Of a DNA stretch of 64,000 nt, positions 32,912-41,524 are shown in pieces. Numbering within the stretch: position 1 is the first letter of the stretch; each line of letters opens with the position of its first letter. The position numbers and the translations under genes were made by a program. This DNA comes from Streptomyces sp. NBC_01304 (GTDB lineage: Bacteria > Actinomycetota > Actinomycetes > Streptomycetales > Streptomycetaceae), in contig NZ_CP109055.1 of assembly GCF_035975855.1 (NCBI RefSeq), positions 2,666,001 through 2,730,000 on the forward strand, in the 5' to 3' direction. The notes beneath the pieces were generated by a model. The model did no database searches. It worked only from the letters and a program-made list of their open reading frames with translations, and had not been told where the DNA came from.

Positions 32912-35900
32912 TCACAGGAACTCGATGTCGGTCAGGTAGCGGATGTAGCGGTCGAGCATCTCGGCGTCCACCGGCGGGATGTCGATGCCGCTGCCGTGCA
33001 GCGCCGCCTCCACGTTGTCGCGGGTGAAGTGGGGGAACGTCGCCTCCAGGTACATCTCCGCGACGCTCATCACGCCGGTGGAGTCGCGGTCGATGAACAG
33101 CGGCGCGAACGGCGTCATGGGGTGTCCGGGCTCCTCGACCGCGATGCGCACCACTTCGTCGAGCCATTCGTCCCAGCCGACCTCGCGGATCTCGTGGTCG
33201 TGGGCGCGCAGCCGCTCGGTGAGCAGGGAGACGTTCACCTTGCCGGGGTTGGTGAGGTGGTAGACCTCGCCCGTGGGCGGCTCGGCGCGGGCGGCGATGT
33301 GGGCGACCGCCGCCGCGAAGAGGTCCACCGGCGTGTAGTCCAGGGGGAGTTCGGCGACGGGCGCGGTGCCGGTGTCGACGATGAACTTCTTCATCGCGCA
33401 CATCTCGGTCGCCGTGTTCCAGGCTCCGGTGGCCCGGTCGCCGGAGATGTCGGCGGCCCGGTAGATCGCGACCGGGAGGCCCGCCTTCGCGGCGTTCTGC
33501 AGGAGTGCCTCGGCGACCCACTTGCTCTCCACGTAGCCGACGGAGAGGTGGTCGGCGTGCGCCGCCGGGGTCTGCTCGGTGACGTGGTGGACGCCCGCGG
33601 TGCCGAAGCCGGAGATCACCGCCATGGTGGAGGTGTAGTGCACGGGCGCGTTGCGGTAGCGGGCGGCCATCCGGATGATCTCGCGGGTGCCCTCGACGTT
33701 GGCCGGGCGCATGTGGGAGTAGGGGTAGATGAAGTTGACGAGGCCGCCGGGGTGGTGGATCACGTCGACGAGGGCGGCGAGCGCGTCGAACTGCGGCTCG
33801 CTCAGGCCGAGTCGGGGCGCGGCCAGGTCGCCGGGGACGGCGACGATCCGGTCCCGGTACTCCCCCAGGTCGCCTTGGAGGTAGTGCCGGGCGTTGGCCG
33901 TCAGGCGGGCCCGTGCGTGGGCCGTGTCGTCGGCCCGGACCAGGCAGTGGACGGTGGCGTCGGTGGTGGTGAGCAGTTCCCGCAGGAGGTAGATCCCGAG
34001 GAAGCCGGTGGCTCCGGTGAGGAAGATGTGGGCCGGGCGCCGCCAGTTGGCGGGGTCGGCCGGGGCGGGTTCGACGGTGACGCCGAGTTCGGCCTCGGCG
34101 GTGAAGTCGACGCGCTTGGCGTCGTCGCCTTCGAGGGAGCCGGCCCGCGCCGACTCCACGGCGGCGCTGAACCCGCGCAGCGTCGCGTCCTGCAGCAGCA
34201 GCCGGATCAGCGGGCGGACCTGGGTGATCAGGACGCCGAGGGAGGCCCGGACCTTCGCGAGGAGTTCCGCGGCGAGGATCGAATTGCCGCCGAGGTCGAA
34301 GAAGTTGTCCTCCGGTGCGACCTGCTCCATGTCGAGGACCTGGCGCCACAGACCGGCCACGATCCGCTCGACCATGGTGCTGCCGCCCGCCTCGTCGGGC
34401 CCCTCGCTCCCGGATGCGGTGGGCTCGGGCTCCGGGAGGGCGGCCAGGTCGACCTTGCCGTGCGTCGTCAGGGGCAGCTCGGGCAGCAGGACGAAGGCGG
34501 CCGGGACCATGTAGTCGGGCAGGCGCTCGGCGACGTACGCCCTCAACTCCCGTATCGTCGGCGGAACTTCGTCGATGCGCGCGGCCGTGCAGTACGCGGC
34601 GATCGCCGTGTCACCGCCCCGGCCGTACGTCGTCACCGCGGCGTCCGCGATCAGGTCGTGCCCGGTGAGCGTGGCCTCGATCTCGGCCGGTTCGACGCGG
34701 AAGCCGCGCACCTTGAGCTGGCGGTCGGCCCGCCCGGCGATCTCCAGATTGCCGTCCCGCGTCCAGCCGCCGAGGTCGCCGGTGCGGTACATGCGGGCGC
34801 CGGGGCGCTCCGGGTCCGGCACGAACCGGCCGCGCTCGGCGTCCGGCGACAGATAGCCGAGGGCGACGCCGGAGCCGGCTATGTATATCTCGCCGCGCTC
34901 CCCGGCGGGCACGGGCCGCAGGTCCTCGCCGAGGACGTGGACGGTGGTGCCGGGCAGCGGGCGGCCGACGGGGGCCGGGCCGCTCGCGGGCAGCACCTGC
35001 TCGGTGATCTCCATGGTGGTGGAGGTGATGGTCGTCTCGGTCAGGCCGTAGGCGTTGACCAGGCGCGAGGCGGGCAGCAGGCGCAGGGCGGTACGGCAGT
35101 CCTCGGCGTGCACGGCGCTGCCGCCGACGATGGTGAGACGGACCGGCAACTCGGCGGGGGCCCGGTCGAGTTCGGCGAGGAACGCGCGCCAGTAGGAGGG
35201 GGTGAGGTCCATGACCGTGACCCCGCGTCCGGCCAGCTGTCCGGCGAGTTCGCTGGGGGCCCAGAGGCGGTCGGGGAGGATCAACGTCGCGCCGTTGAGC
35301 AGCGTGACGAGGGTCTGCTCGATGGCGGTGTCGAAGGTGATGGCCGCGAACTGCAGCACCCGGCCGCCGGGGCCGATCCCGTAGGACGTGTTGATCTCGG
35401 CGAGGAGGTGGGCAAGGGACGCGTGGCCGACGCGTACGCCCTTGGGGGTGCCGGTGGAGCCGGAGGTGTAGATGAGGTACGCGAGGTCGTCGGGCGAGTC
35501 GTCAAGTGGCTTAGGTGATCGGCCAGTTGGCGCACCGTCGCCCCCCACCGGAAGCGGCTCGGCCACTGGACCGGGCTCGATCACCGGCAGGCCGGCACCG
35601 ACAGGTATCCGCTCCCGCCCCTCGGCCCCGGCGATGACGGCCGCGCACCCGGCCTCCGCGAGGAACCCCGCCAGGCGCTGCTCGGGTGCCCCGGGCTCCA
35701 CCGGCAGATACGCCGCCCCCGCCTTGAACGTCGCGAGCATCGACACGATCAGATCGATGGAGCGCTCCAGGTGCACCAGCACCACCGAGCCCCGGCGCAC
35801 CCCTGCGGCCCGCAGGCGGTGAGCCAACTGATCTGCTCGCGCGTCGAGTTCGGCGTACGTGATCCGCTGATCGCCCTGCTCCACCGCACTCGCGTCGGGC

Positions 35901-35959
35901 TGCTCCGCGGCGCGCAGGGCGAAGCTCTCGTGGACTGAGGTCTTCCCGTCGTTGGCCAT
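32912..35959 (-). CDS. Single-module NRPS: adenylation - carrier protein - thioester reductase
   Basis: 1015 residues. The adenylation domain (about 1-510) has LAYLIYTSGSTGTPKGVRVG, FDTAIEQTL at A4, NAYGLTETTITS and YRTGDLGGW. The carrier site is DNFFDLGGNSILAAELL with the phosphopantetheine Ser (about 560-580). The reductase (about 635-1015) has IFLTGATGFLGIYLLREL and the YVESK catalytic pair. There is no condensation domain, so peptide bonds must come from another enzyme, presumably the adjacent tRNA-dependent transferase. The reductase would release an aldehyde or alcohol. The Asp at code position 235 fits an alpha-amino acid; the specificity is not predicted. GAGAGGA precedes ATG 35959. 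Confidence 0.93.
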   Translation of the reverse strand: MANDGKTSVHESFALRAAEQPDASAVEQGDQRITYAELDARADQLAHRLRAAGVRRGSVVLVHLERSIDLIVSMLATFKAGAAYLPVEPGAPEQRLAGFLAEAGCAAVIAGAEGRERIPVGAGLPVIEPGPVAEPLPVGGDGAPTGRSPKPLDDSPDDLAYLIYTSGSTGTPKGVRVGHASLAHLLAEINTSYGIGPGGRVLQFAAITFDTAIEQTLVTLLNGATLILPDRLWAPSELAGQLAGRGVTVMDLTPSYWRAFLAELDRAPAELPVRLTIVGGSAVHAEDCRTALRLLPASRLVNAYGLTETTITSTTMEITEQVLPASGPAPVGRPLPGTTVHVLGEDLRPVPAGERGEIYIAGSGVALGYLSPDAERGRFVPDPERPGARMYRTGDLGGWTRDGNLEIAGRADRQLKVRGFRVEPAEIEATLTGHDLIADAAVTTYGRGGDTAIAAYCTAARIDEVPPTIRELRAYVAERLPDYMVPAAFVLLPELPLTTHGKVDLAALPEPEPTASGSEGPDEAGGSTMVERIVAGLWRQVLDMEQVAPEDNFFDLGGNSILAAELLAKVRASLGVLITQVRPLIRLLLQDATLRGFSAAVESARAGSLEGDDAKRVDFTAEAELGVTVEPAPADPANWRRPAHIFLTGATGFLGIYLLRELLTTTDATVHCLVRADDTAHARARLTANARHYLQGDLGEYRDRIVAVPGDLAAPRLGLSEPQFDALAALVDVIHHPGGLVNFIYPYSHMRPANVEGTREIIRMAARYRNAPVHYTSTMAVISGFGTAGVHHVTEQTPAAHADHLSVGYVESKWVAEALLQNAAKAGLPVAIYRAADISGDRATGAWNTATEMCAMKKFIVDTGTAPVAELPLDYTPVDLFAAAVAHIAARAEPPTGEVYHLTNPGKVNVSLLTERLRAHDHEIREVGWDEWLDEVVRIAVEEPGHPMTPFAPLFIDRDSTGVMSVAEMYLEATFPHFTRDNVEAALHGSGIDIPPVDAEMLDRYIRYLTDIEFL

Positions 35960-36262
35960 GGGTCCTCTCGGGTCGTCTTGCTATGACCCGGCGAGGAAAC
36001 CCTACCCCGGTAGGGTGTGTCAATGATCGTCGGCCACACTTCATCAGGTCGGCACGGGCCGCTCAACTCCCCGATCCGGTTGCCCCATCGGCCCGCGACA
36101 ATGCCCCGGCGGCGGATTCCCGGCGGTTCGGCCGACACCGCCCGGCGCGCCCTTCCCCCTCACCCGCCTTACGGACGGCGGCATTTGGGGTCATCCGTCG
36201 ACCTGGAAGGAGCCGGCAGAAAGCGCTTCCCCGGAACCTGCTCGAGGCCCTACCGTTCCCCC
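35960..36262. promoter_or_regulatory. Divergent intergenic region with operator 3 and the NRPS promoter
   Basis: On the minus strand a perfect -35 TTGACA (36018-36023) faces the NRPS gene. Its spacer is filled by the palindrome ACCCTACC-CC-GGTAGGGT (35999-36016), which also reads CTACCC-CGGTA-GGGTGT (36002-36018), matching the TACCC-N5-GGGT sites at 23675 and 23923. The -10 is weak, suggesting need of an activator or tight control. The remaining bases upstream of the dehydrogenase gene at 36263 show no clear element. Confidence 0.6.
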
Positions 36263-37528
36263 ATGCCACCAGTCACTCTGCTAGTTGTCGGCGCCGGCGA
36301 TCGCGGTACCGGGCACGCCCGTTGGGCCCTCGGCCATCCGGACCGCGCGAAGGTCATCGGCGTCGCCGAACCCCGCGAGGTGCGCCGGACGAGGCTCGTC
36401 GAGGAGCACGGCATCGAGCCGGCGAACGTGGTGGCCGACTGGAAGGAGTTCACCGCCCGCGGCAAGATCGCCGACGCCGTGCTGATCTGCACCCAGGACC
36501 GCCAACACGTGGAGCCCGCGGCGGCGTTCGCCGCCCTCGGCTACGACATCATGCTCGAGAAGCCGATGGCCCTGGACGAGGAGTCCTGCCGGGAGATCGT
36601 GAGCGCGGTGGAGCGCGCCGGGGTGCTGCTCGCCGTGGGGCATGTGCTGCGCTACACCCCGTACACCCGGGCACTCAAGGACATCGTCGACTCCGGGCGG
36701 ATCGGCAAGGTCATGAGCGTCCAGCACCTGGAGCCGGTCGGCTTCTGGCATCAAGCGCATTCGTACGTACGCGGCAATTGGCGCCGCGCCGACGAGGCGA
36801 CCTCGATGCTCATGGCCAAGTCCTGCCACGACCTGGACTGGCTGCAGTACGTCGTCGGGCAGCCGCCGTCCCGGGTCTCCAGCTTCGGCAGCCTCTCCCA
36901 CTTCACCGCGGAGAACCGGCCGGCCGGGGCGGCCGACCGCTGTCTGGACTGCCCGTCCTCGGTGGAGGCGTCCTGCCCGTACTCGGCGAAGCGACTGTAC
37001 GGCGGGAAGCTGGAGCGGCAGGAACTGCACTGGCCGCTGAGCGTGGTCGTCGACGAGTTCACGTCCGACGCACTCCAAGTCGCCCTGCGCGAGGGCCCGT
37101 ACGGCCGGTGCGTGTACGCCTGCGACAACGACGTGGTCGACCACCAGGTGGTGAACATGGAGTTCGCCGACGGCGCGACGGCCTCCTTCACCATGACCGC
37201 CTTCGCCGAACTCGCGAATCGCAGCACGCGGATCTTCGGCACGCACGGGGAGCTGTCGGGGGACGGGGAGACCATCCGGGTCTACGACTTCGCGACGCGT
37301 ACGGAGGAGGTCGTCGACCCCGATCCCGGAGGGGAGATGAGTGCGGCGGGCGGGCACGGTGGAGGTGACGCGGGGCTCATGGACGCGTTCGTCGAGGCCG
37401 TCGCGACGAAGTCTCCCGACGCCATCAGGTCGGGGCCCCGCGACTCCCTGGCCAGCCATCTCGCCGTGCTCGCGGCCGAGCGGGCCCGGATTTCCGGGAC
37501 GGTCGAGGACGTCCCGAGCCTGAGCTGA
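36263..37528 (+). CDS. Gfo/Idh/MocA family NAD(P)-dependent dehydrogenase
   Basis: 421 residues. The Rossmann start is LLVVGAGDRGTGHARWAL, and the family motif EKP appears in MLEKPMALDEES. A middle segment has three closely spaced cysteines (RCLDCPSSVEASCPYSAKRL), seen in a subgroup acting on sugars or inositol-like substrates. It probably oxidises or reduces a sugar derivative. It diverges from the NRPS operon and converges on the sugar ABC operon, so it more likely belongs to carbohydrate catabolism than to the peptide pathway. A 9-bp tandem repeat begins at its stop codon. Confidence 0.88.
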   Translation: MPPVTLLVVGAGDRGTGHARWALGHPDRAKVIGVAEPREVRRTRLVEEHGIEPANVVADWKEFTARGKIADAVLICTQDRQHVEPAAAFAALGYDIMLEKPMALDEESCREIVSAVERAGVLLAVGHVLRYTPYTRALKDIVDSGRIGKVMSVQHLEPVGFWHQAHSYVRGNWRRADEATSMLMAKSCHDLDWLQYVVGQPPSRVSSFGSLSHFTAENRPAGAADRCLDCPSSVEASCPYSAKRLYGGKLERQELHWPLSVVVDEFTSDALQVALREGPYGRCVYACDNDVVDHQVVNMEFADGATASFTMTAFAELANRSTRIFGTHGELSGDGETIRVYDFATRTEEVVDPDPGGEMSAAGGHGGGDAGLMDAFVEAVATKSPDAIRSGPRDSLASHLAVLAAERARISGTVEDVPSLS

Positions 37529-37563
37529 GCACGACGAGCACGATCAGCACGACCAGCACGACG
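37528..37563. repeat. Four 9-bp tandem units (AGCACGAyS)
   Basis: AGCACGACG, AGCACGATC, AGCACGACC and AGCACGACG run without gap from the last base of the dehydrogenase stop codon. Confidence 0.75.
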
Positions 37564-37573
37564 GCATGGCGAA

Positions 37574-37601
37574 GGGGCGGGCATCACTCGGTGCCCGCCC
37601 C
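37574..37601. terminator. Bidirectional terminator between converging genes
   Basis: 10-bp perfect arms (GGGGCGGGCA / TGCCCGCCCC) around an 8-nt loop. Confidence 0.7.
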
Positions 37602-37615
37602 CTCCTGGGCACGGC

Positions 37616-38470
37616 TCAACTCTTCGACCAGGCCCGCCCGTCCAGCGTCCAGTGCGAGTCCGGGACCCTGCCCAGCGAGGCGAAGACCTGGGCCGCGACG
37701 TCCTCGTGGTGCAGGGGGCGGTCGGGCGGGCCTGCGGCCATGTCCGGGCCCGCGCAGGCGATCCAGGCCGTTTCCTCCAGGTCGGAGCGGCCGCCGTGGC
37801 CGCCCTCGGGGCGGTGGCCGTGGTCGGTGACGACGATGATCGTCCAGTCCTCCGCCTCGTACGTCACCCGGTCGCGGACGGCCGCGACGAGCCGGCCGAG
37901 GCGGGCGTCGGCGCGTACGATCGCGTCCTTGTACTCCTGGCCGCAGCCAAGGACATGGCCGGTCTCGTCGACCGCGCCCAGGTAGACGAAGGCCGCCTCG
38001 GGGTGGTCCTCGGTGAGGACGCGTTCCGCGTCCGTGGTGATCAACTCGTCGGTGTCGTCCCAGGCTTCGGGGGTGTCGGCGGGCGCCGCGGCATAGCTCA
38101 TGCGGGCGGGCTCGCGGAACATCGGGCCGCCGTTGTTGACCGTGAGGAGCGGCTGCCAGCCCGCGGCGACGTAGGTGTGGCGGGCGTCCTGCAGGTGCAG
38201 GCGGGTGGTGAAGTCGGGGAAGATCTGCAGGCGGTTGCCGGTGAAGTCGTTGGACCACACGGCGTGCTTGTCGACGCGTACGCCGGTGACGATCGTCGCC
38301 CAGCAGGGGCCCGACATGGTGGGGGTGCCCGGGTCGATGGTGACCGGGGCGAGGAAGCCGGCCGCCGCGATGGCGTCGAGGTGCGGGGTCGCGGCGGTGG
38401 CGAGGGTGTCCAGGCGTACGCCGTCGATGCCTACGACGAGCACGTGCCGGGAGCGGGTGGCTTCGGGCAT
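37616..38470 (-). CDS. Alkaline phosphatase superfamily phosphodiesterase (nucleotide pyrophosphatase-like)
   Basis: 284 residues. The metal site pattern begins VLVVGIDGVRLDTLATA, with the Thr nucleophile region PTMSGPCWATIVTG, and is followed by VYLGAVDETGHVLG (Asp, His) and VTDHGHRPEGGHGG (second Asp-His pair). These are hallmarks of type I phosphodiesterases. No signal peptide is seen, so it is probably cytosolic. It is the last gene of the sugar ABC operon; a role in hydrolysing a phosphodiester of the imported substrate is a guess. ATG 38470 is preceded by a GGAACCTCCCCC-type stretch without a strong ribosome site. Confidence 0.82.
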   Translation of the reverse strand: MPEATRSRHVLVVGIDGVRLDTLATAATPHLDAIAAAGFLAPVTIDPGTPTMSGPCWATIVTGVRVDKHAVWSNDFTGNRLQIFPDFTTRLHLQDARHTYVAAGWQPLLTVNNGGPMFREPARMSYAAAPADTPEAWDDTDELITTDAERVLTEDHPEAAFVYLGAVDETGHVLGCGQEYKDAIVRADARLGRLVAAVRDRVTYEAEDWTIIVVTDHGHRPEGGHGGRSDLEETAWIACAGPDMAAGPPDRPLHHEDVAAQVFASLGRVPDSHWTLDGRAWSKS

Positions 38471-38510
38471 GGGGGAGGTTCCGATCTGGCGCGGGGAAGG
38501 CGGCGGCGGG

Positions 38511-39539
38511 TCAGGCCGAGAGGTGCAGCGTGCTCGGGTCGACGCCGTGCCGGAACGGCAATCCCTCGGCATATCGGGCGAGTTCGTCGATCGCGGCGTC
38601 CGCGAGACGGTGCAGCTCGCCGCCGATGGAGCCCGCGAGATGCGGGGTGAGCAGCACGTTCGGCAGGGTGAACAGGGGCGAGTCGGCGGGCAGGATCTCC
38701 GGCTCGGTGTGGTCGAGCACGGCGTGCAGGCGGCCCGACTGGAGTTCCTTGGTGAGGGCTTCGGTGTCGACGAGGGAGCCGCGCGCGGTGTTGATGAGCG
38801 TGGCGCCGTCGGGCATCAGGGAGAGCCGGGCGGCATCGAACAGGTGCCGGGTGGCGGGGAGTTCGGGCGCGTGGATGCTGACGACGTCGCTGCGCAGGGC
38901 GAGCGCGTCCAGGCCTACCTGTTCGACGCCGAGTCCGGCGGCGTCGGCGGGCGTCAGCGTCGGGTCGTACATCAGGACCCGTACGTCGAACGGCTTGAGC
39001 AGTTCGACTACGCGCCGCCCGATCCGGGAGGCGCCGACCAGGCCGACGGTGCGGCGGTAGTTGCCGACGTCGGGGAAGCGGTCGAGGAGGTGCACCCGGC
39101 CGCGGGCCGCGCGGTAGGCGTGGGCGCCGTCCAGGACGCGCTTGTTGGCGAAGAGGATCGCGGCGAGCGTGTACTCGGCGACCGGCAGCGCGTTGGCCGC
39201 CGCGGCCGTGGTGACCTCGATGCCGCGCTGCCAGCAGGCGTCGGTGATGTGGTGCTTGACGCTGCCGGCCGAGTGCACGACGGCCTTCAGGCGCGGCATC
39301 CGGCGCAGGGCGGCCCGGTCGACGACGGGGCAGCCCCAGCCGGTGAGCAGGACTTCGGCCTCGTACAACTGCTTCTGCTGTACGTCGTCGACGGCGTCGA
39401 AGTCCGTGACGAGGAGCCCCGTGTCCACGTCGGCGAGTCGGGTGAGCCGGTGCAGTGGTCCGGTGCCGAACACCGCGTCCCTGGTCTCCTCGCTCATGGC
39501 GAGGACGGTGCGGGGGCGGGCGGCGGGGTTCCGGGTCAC
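38511..39539 (-). CDS. D-isomer-specific 2-hydroxyacid dehydrogenase
   Basis: 342 residues. The NAD domain is inserted in the catalytic domain: TVGLVGASRIGRRVVELL with a variant GxSxxG (Ser for Gly), NTARGSLVDTEAL with the substrate Arg, a Glu in EPEILPADSPL, and catalytic His in LTPHLAGSIGG. It reduces a 2-keto acid or oxidises a 2-hydroxy acid; the substrate is unknown. The GTG start overlaps the permease stop in a GTGA, so it is translated together with the sugar transporter. Confidence 0.9.
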   Translation of the reverse strand: MTRNPAARPRTVLAMSEETRDAVFGTGPLHRLTRLADVDTGLLVTDFDAVDDVQQKQLYEAEVLLTGWGCPVVDRAALRRMPRLKAVVHSAGSVKHHITDACWQRGIEVTTAAAANALPVAEYTLAAILFANKRVLDGAHAYRAARGRVHLLDRFPDVGNYRRTVGLVGASRIGRRVVELLKPFDVRVLMYDPTLTPADAAGLGVEQVGLDALALRSDVVSIHAPELPATRHLFDAARLSLMPDGATLINTARGSLVDTEALTKELQSGRLHAVLDHTEPEILPADSPLFTLPNVLLTPHLAGSIGGELHRLADAAIDELARYAEGLPFRHGVDPSTLHLSA

Positions 39540-40474
39540 TTGACGGCTCCCGCGGTGAGGCCGGAGCGCCAGAAGCGCTGCAGGGAGAGGAAGGCCGCGA
39601 TCAGCGGGACGACCGCGACCAGCGAGCCGATGATGACCAGGGGGTAGAGCTCGGGGTGCTGGTAGACGCTCTTCATCCAGGCGTACAGACCAAGGTTGAC
39701 CGGGTACAGCTCCTCGTCGTTGAGCATCATCAGCGAGGTGTAGAAGTTGTTCCAGGACGCCGTGAAGGTGAAGAGGAAGACGGTCATGAAGCCTGGCGCG
39801 AGCATCGGCAGCGACACCTTGAGGAAGGTGCGCAGTTCGCCGGCGCCGTCCATGCGGGCCGCTTCCAGGACCTCGCCGGGAACGTATCCCTCGGAGAAGA
39901 CCCGGGAGAGATAGACGCCGAACGGGTTGACCAGGGACGGCAGGAGCACCGCCCAGTAGGTGTTGACCAGGCCGACCTCGGAGGCGAGGAGGTACAGCGG
40001 CAGCGCGGTGACGGTCGACGGGACGAGGATGCCGAGCAGGACGACCGCGAACAGCTTCTCCTTGCCGCGGAAGTGGTACTTGGCGAAGGCGTAGCCGCAG
40101 GCCACGGAGATCAGCGTGGAGAGCAGGGTGCCGACGACCGTGTAGATGACGCTGTTGCCGAGCCAGCGCAGATAGATGCCGTCGTTGTAGGCGAACAGCT
40201 CGCTGAGGTTGTGGAAGAAGTCGAAGTCGCCGATGGCGAAGGGGTTGGTGGCGAAGAGGTCGCGGTAGCTCTTCGTCGATGCGATGACCAGCCAGGTCAG
40301 CGGCATCAGGGTGTAGAAGGCGAAGAAGATCAGTACGCCGTTGACGATGATCTTGGAGGTCAACTGGCGGGGGCGGCGCGGGCGTCGGGGCTTGATGACG
40401 GCCCGGGGTTCGGTGGCGGCCGGGGAATCCGTCTTGGCGGCTTCGGCGACGGGGGGCGCGGTGTGAGTGCTCAT
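39536..40474 (-). CDS. Sugar ABC transporter permease (MalG-type)
   Basis: 312 residues with six predicted membrane helices after a basic cytosolic N-terminus. The EAA loop reads EAARMDGAGELRTFLKVSLP, and the end is the usual LQRFWRSGLTAGAVK. It pairs with the upstream permease (ATGA overlap at 40471-40474). No ATPase gene is present, as is normal for Streptomyces sugar importers that share MsiK. Confidence 0.95.
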   Translation of the reverse strand: MSTHTAPPVAEAAKTDSPAATEPRAVIKPRRPRRPRQLTSKIIVNGVLIFFAFYTLMPLTWLVIASTKSYRDLFATNPFAIGDFDFFHNLSELFAYNDGIYLRWLGNSVIYTVVGTLLSTLISVACGYAFAKYHFRGKEKLFAVVLLGILVPSTVTALPLYLLASEVGLVNTYWAVLLPSLVNPFGVYLSRVFSEGYVPGEVLEAARMDGAGELRTFLKVSLPMLAPGFMTVFLFTFTASWNNFYTSLMMLNDEELYPVNLGLYAWMKSVYQHPELYPLVIIGSLVAVVPLIAAFLSLQRFWRSGLTAGAVK

Positions 40475-41421
40475 GATTCCTTCCACCGGTTGCCGATCTT
40501 GGTGACGACGAAGGACAGCACGCCCGCGATGAGCGCGAGGAGCAGCGAGGCCGCGGCGGCCAGGCCGTAGTCGTGGCCCATGAAGGCCGCCTTGTAGATG
40601 AACATCGTCGGCGACCAGTCCTCCCCCATCTCGGCGGCCCGCAGCTGGACGAGCTTGGGGGCGTCGAAGAGCTGGATGGCGCCGACGCAGGTGAACAGGA
40701 CGGTGAGGACGACGGTCGAGCGGATCATCGGGATCTTGATGCGCAGTGCGGTACGCAGTGCTCCCGCGCCGTCGACCGTGGCGGCTTCGAGGGTCTCGCG
40801 CGGGATGGCCTGCAGACCCGCGTAGAAAATGATCATGTTGTAGCCGATCCACTGCCAGGCCGAGACGTTGATGACCGAGTAGAGGGCCTCGTCCTTGCCG
40901 AAGAAGTTCCAGTCGGAACCGAGGGTCGACAGGGTGTCGGTGATCGGGCTGAGACCTGGTGTGTAGAGGTACAGCCAGATCATCGAGCCGACCAGTCCGG
41001 GCACGGCGTGCGGCAGGTAGTACGCGATCTGGAAGAACCGCTTGGCGCGGGCGATCGCCGAGTCGACCAGGAGGGCGAGGGCCAGGGCTCCGCCGATCAT
41101 GATCGGGATGTAGATCAGGCAGTAGATCGCGATGTTCCCGAAGGAGCGCAGGAACGCCTCGTCGGTGAGGGCCTCGGTGAAGTTGCCGAGCCCCGCGAAC
41201 ACCCTTTCCGTACCGCCGAATCCGAGGCCGGAGGACTCCTCGCGGTACAGGCTCATATAGGCCGCGTAGCCGATGGGCGCGAGGGTCACGGCGGCGAACA
41301 GGACGAAGAACGGGGCCATGAACAGGGTCGCGGCGCCCCGCTGGTTGCGGCGGGTGGAGCCGTTCGCGGCGGGCGCCGAGGTGCGGGGCGCGGCGGGCGA
41401 TTTGGCGAGTGGTGCTGCCAC
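40471..41421 (-). CDS. Sugar ABC transporter permease (MalF-type)
   Basis: 316 residues with six membrane helices (for example LFMAPFFVLFAAVTLAPIGY) and the EAA motif LEAATVDGAGALRTALRIKIP. The GTG at 41421 is chosen because AAGGAG lies 7 nt before it. It is second in the SBP-permease-permease-dehydrogenase-phosphodiesterase order. Confidence 0.95.
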   Translation of the reverse strand: MAAPLAKSPAAPRTSAPAANGSTRRNQRGAATLFMAPFFVLFAAVTLAPIGYAAYMSLYREESSGLGFGGTERVFAGLGNFTEALTDEAFLRSFGNIAIYCLIYIPIMIGGALALALLVDSAIARAKRFFQIAYYLPHAVPGLVGSMIWLYLYTPGLSPITDTLSTLGSDWNFFGKDEALYSVINVSAWQWIGYNMIIFYAGLQAIPRETLEAATVDGAGALRTALRIKIPMIRSTVVLTVLFTCVGAIQLFDAPKLVQLRAAEMGEDWSPTMFIYKAAFMGHDYGLAAAASLLLALIAGVLSFVVTKIGNRWKES

Positions 41422-41524
41422 CGGCTGTCTCCTTCGGTGGAGTTCGGGTGAGGCAGGTGCTGCGGGTGGTCGGAGGGCCCGGCGTTCCCCCACGGAAACC
41501 GGGCCCTCCAGCTGGTGCGGCGAG

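Noticed and set aside
32768..35518. 916-codon open frame on the + strand opposite the NRPS gene
   Set aside because: Antisense shadow of high-GC third positions; it lacks any domain and is Gly/Val/Arg/Asp biased, while the minus strand has complete NRPS motifs.
36263..37528. Gfo/Idh/MocA dehydrogenase as a member of the NRPS cluster
   Set aside because: It is divergent, lies beyond the NRPS operator, and converges on carbohydrate genes; membership is possible but not supported.
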